From contig JAIORR010000323.1 of the NCBI GenBank assembly GCA_021108055.1, positions 1 to 20,471 on the forward strand: a stretch of DNA of 20,471 nucleotides, in the 5' to 3' direction. A program made the position numbers and the translations under genes. Numbering within the stretch: the stretch's first letter is position 1; the number at the start of each line of letters is the position of its first letter. Source of the DNA: Candidatus Cloacimonadota bacterium (GTDB lineage: Bacteria; Cloacimonadota; Cloacimonadia; Cloacimonadales; TCS61). Below the pieces are notes generated by a model. It was not told the DNA's origin. It did no database searches and saw only the letters and a program-made list of their open reading frames with translations. Below, piece by piece: positions 20,430 through 20,471 of the stretch.

Positions 20430-20471
20430 TTATTCAAATATTGCGTTTACAAATTCTTGAATATCAAAATC
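20430..20471 (-). CDS. ftsY: C-terminal end of a gene, probably ftsY (SRP receptor)
   Basis: The minus strand reads an open frame from the window edge to TAA at 20430-20432: DFDIQEFVNAIFE. FtsY proteins typically end in a motif such as (F)DPEEFV.ALF, which this fits closely. Thirteen residues are too few to be certain. The gene would converge on ppiD with the terminator and the inverted repeat between them. FtsY docks ribosome-SRP complexes at the membrane. Confidence 0.55.
   Translation of the reverse strand, partial: DFDIQEFVNAIFE

Overview
AT-rich bacterial chromosome from the FCB superphylum, most likely a Candidatus Cloacimonadota-type organism. The evidence is secreted proteins ending in the FlgD-like/type IX sorting module (NYPNPFNP... 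ending KKLILLK), cohesin and dockerin modules, and typical bacterial housekeeping genes. The phylum call is an inference from gene content and style, not from a marker-gene tree.

Layout. 1-408: non-coding, filled with short palindromic repeats. 409-9073 (minus strand): three large secreted-protein genes. These are a 1905-residue beta-helix protein with dockerin, cohesin and sorting modules, a 279-residue cohesin plus sorting protein, and a 642-residue protein with three cohesins, two Ig-like domains and FN3. 9074-10011: about 0.9 kb of non-coding DNA packed with hairpin repeats, some shared with 1-408. 10012-11009: a tRNA(CAU) locus, with one intact tRNA, a broken 5' tRNA copy, and two perfect 395-bp tandem units. 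Each unit carries a small GIY-YIG nuclease gene and the 3' end of the tRNA. 11085-18226 (minus strand): an extended macromolecular-synthesis cluster, rpsU-yqeY-[terminator]-cvpA-mutS2-dnaG-rpoD, with overlaps or gaps of a few bases. 18227-18483: divergent promoter region. 18484-20262 (plus strand): a PpiD/SurA-like periplasmic foldase with a strong terminator. 20339-20425: a MITE-like inverted repeat. 20430-20471: the last 13 codons of a minus-strand gene that reads like the C-terminus of ftsY.

How it fits together. The right half is ordinary core biology: ribosomal protein S21, primase, the housekeeping sigma factor, MutS2 and envelope protein folding. The left half is an accessory cell-surface module whose cohesin and dockerin parts could bind one another. 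The most unusual structure is the tRNA locus. A 49-bp segment (tRNA 3' end from the T-loop on, plus the terminator hairpin) is present three times as a direct repeat. Between the copies lie two identical units whose only gene is a GIY-YIG nuclease, and a separate 5' tRNA fragment stops at the same T-loop heptamer. It looks like a minimal tRNA-targeting mobile unit that rebuilds its target tRNA. The terminator hairpin of this unit belongs to a dispersed palindrome family that also sits inside a coding sequence at 2600-2624.
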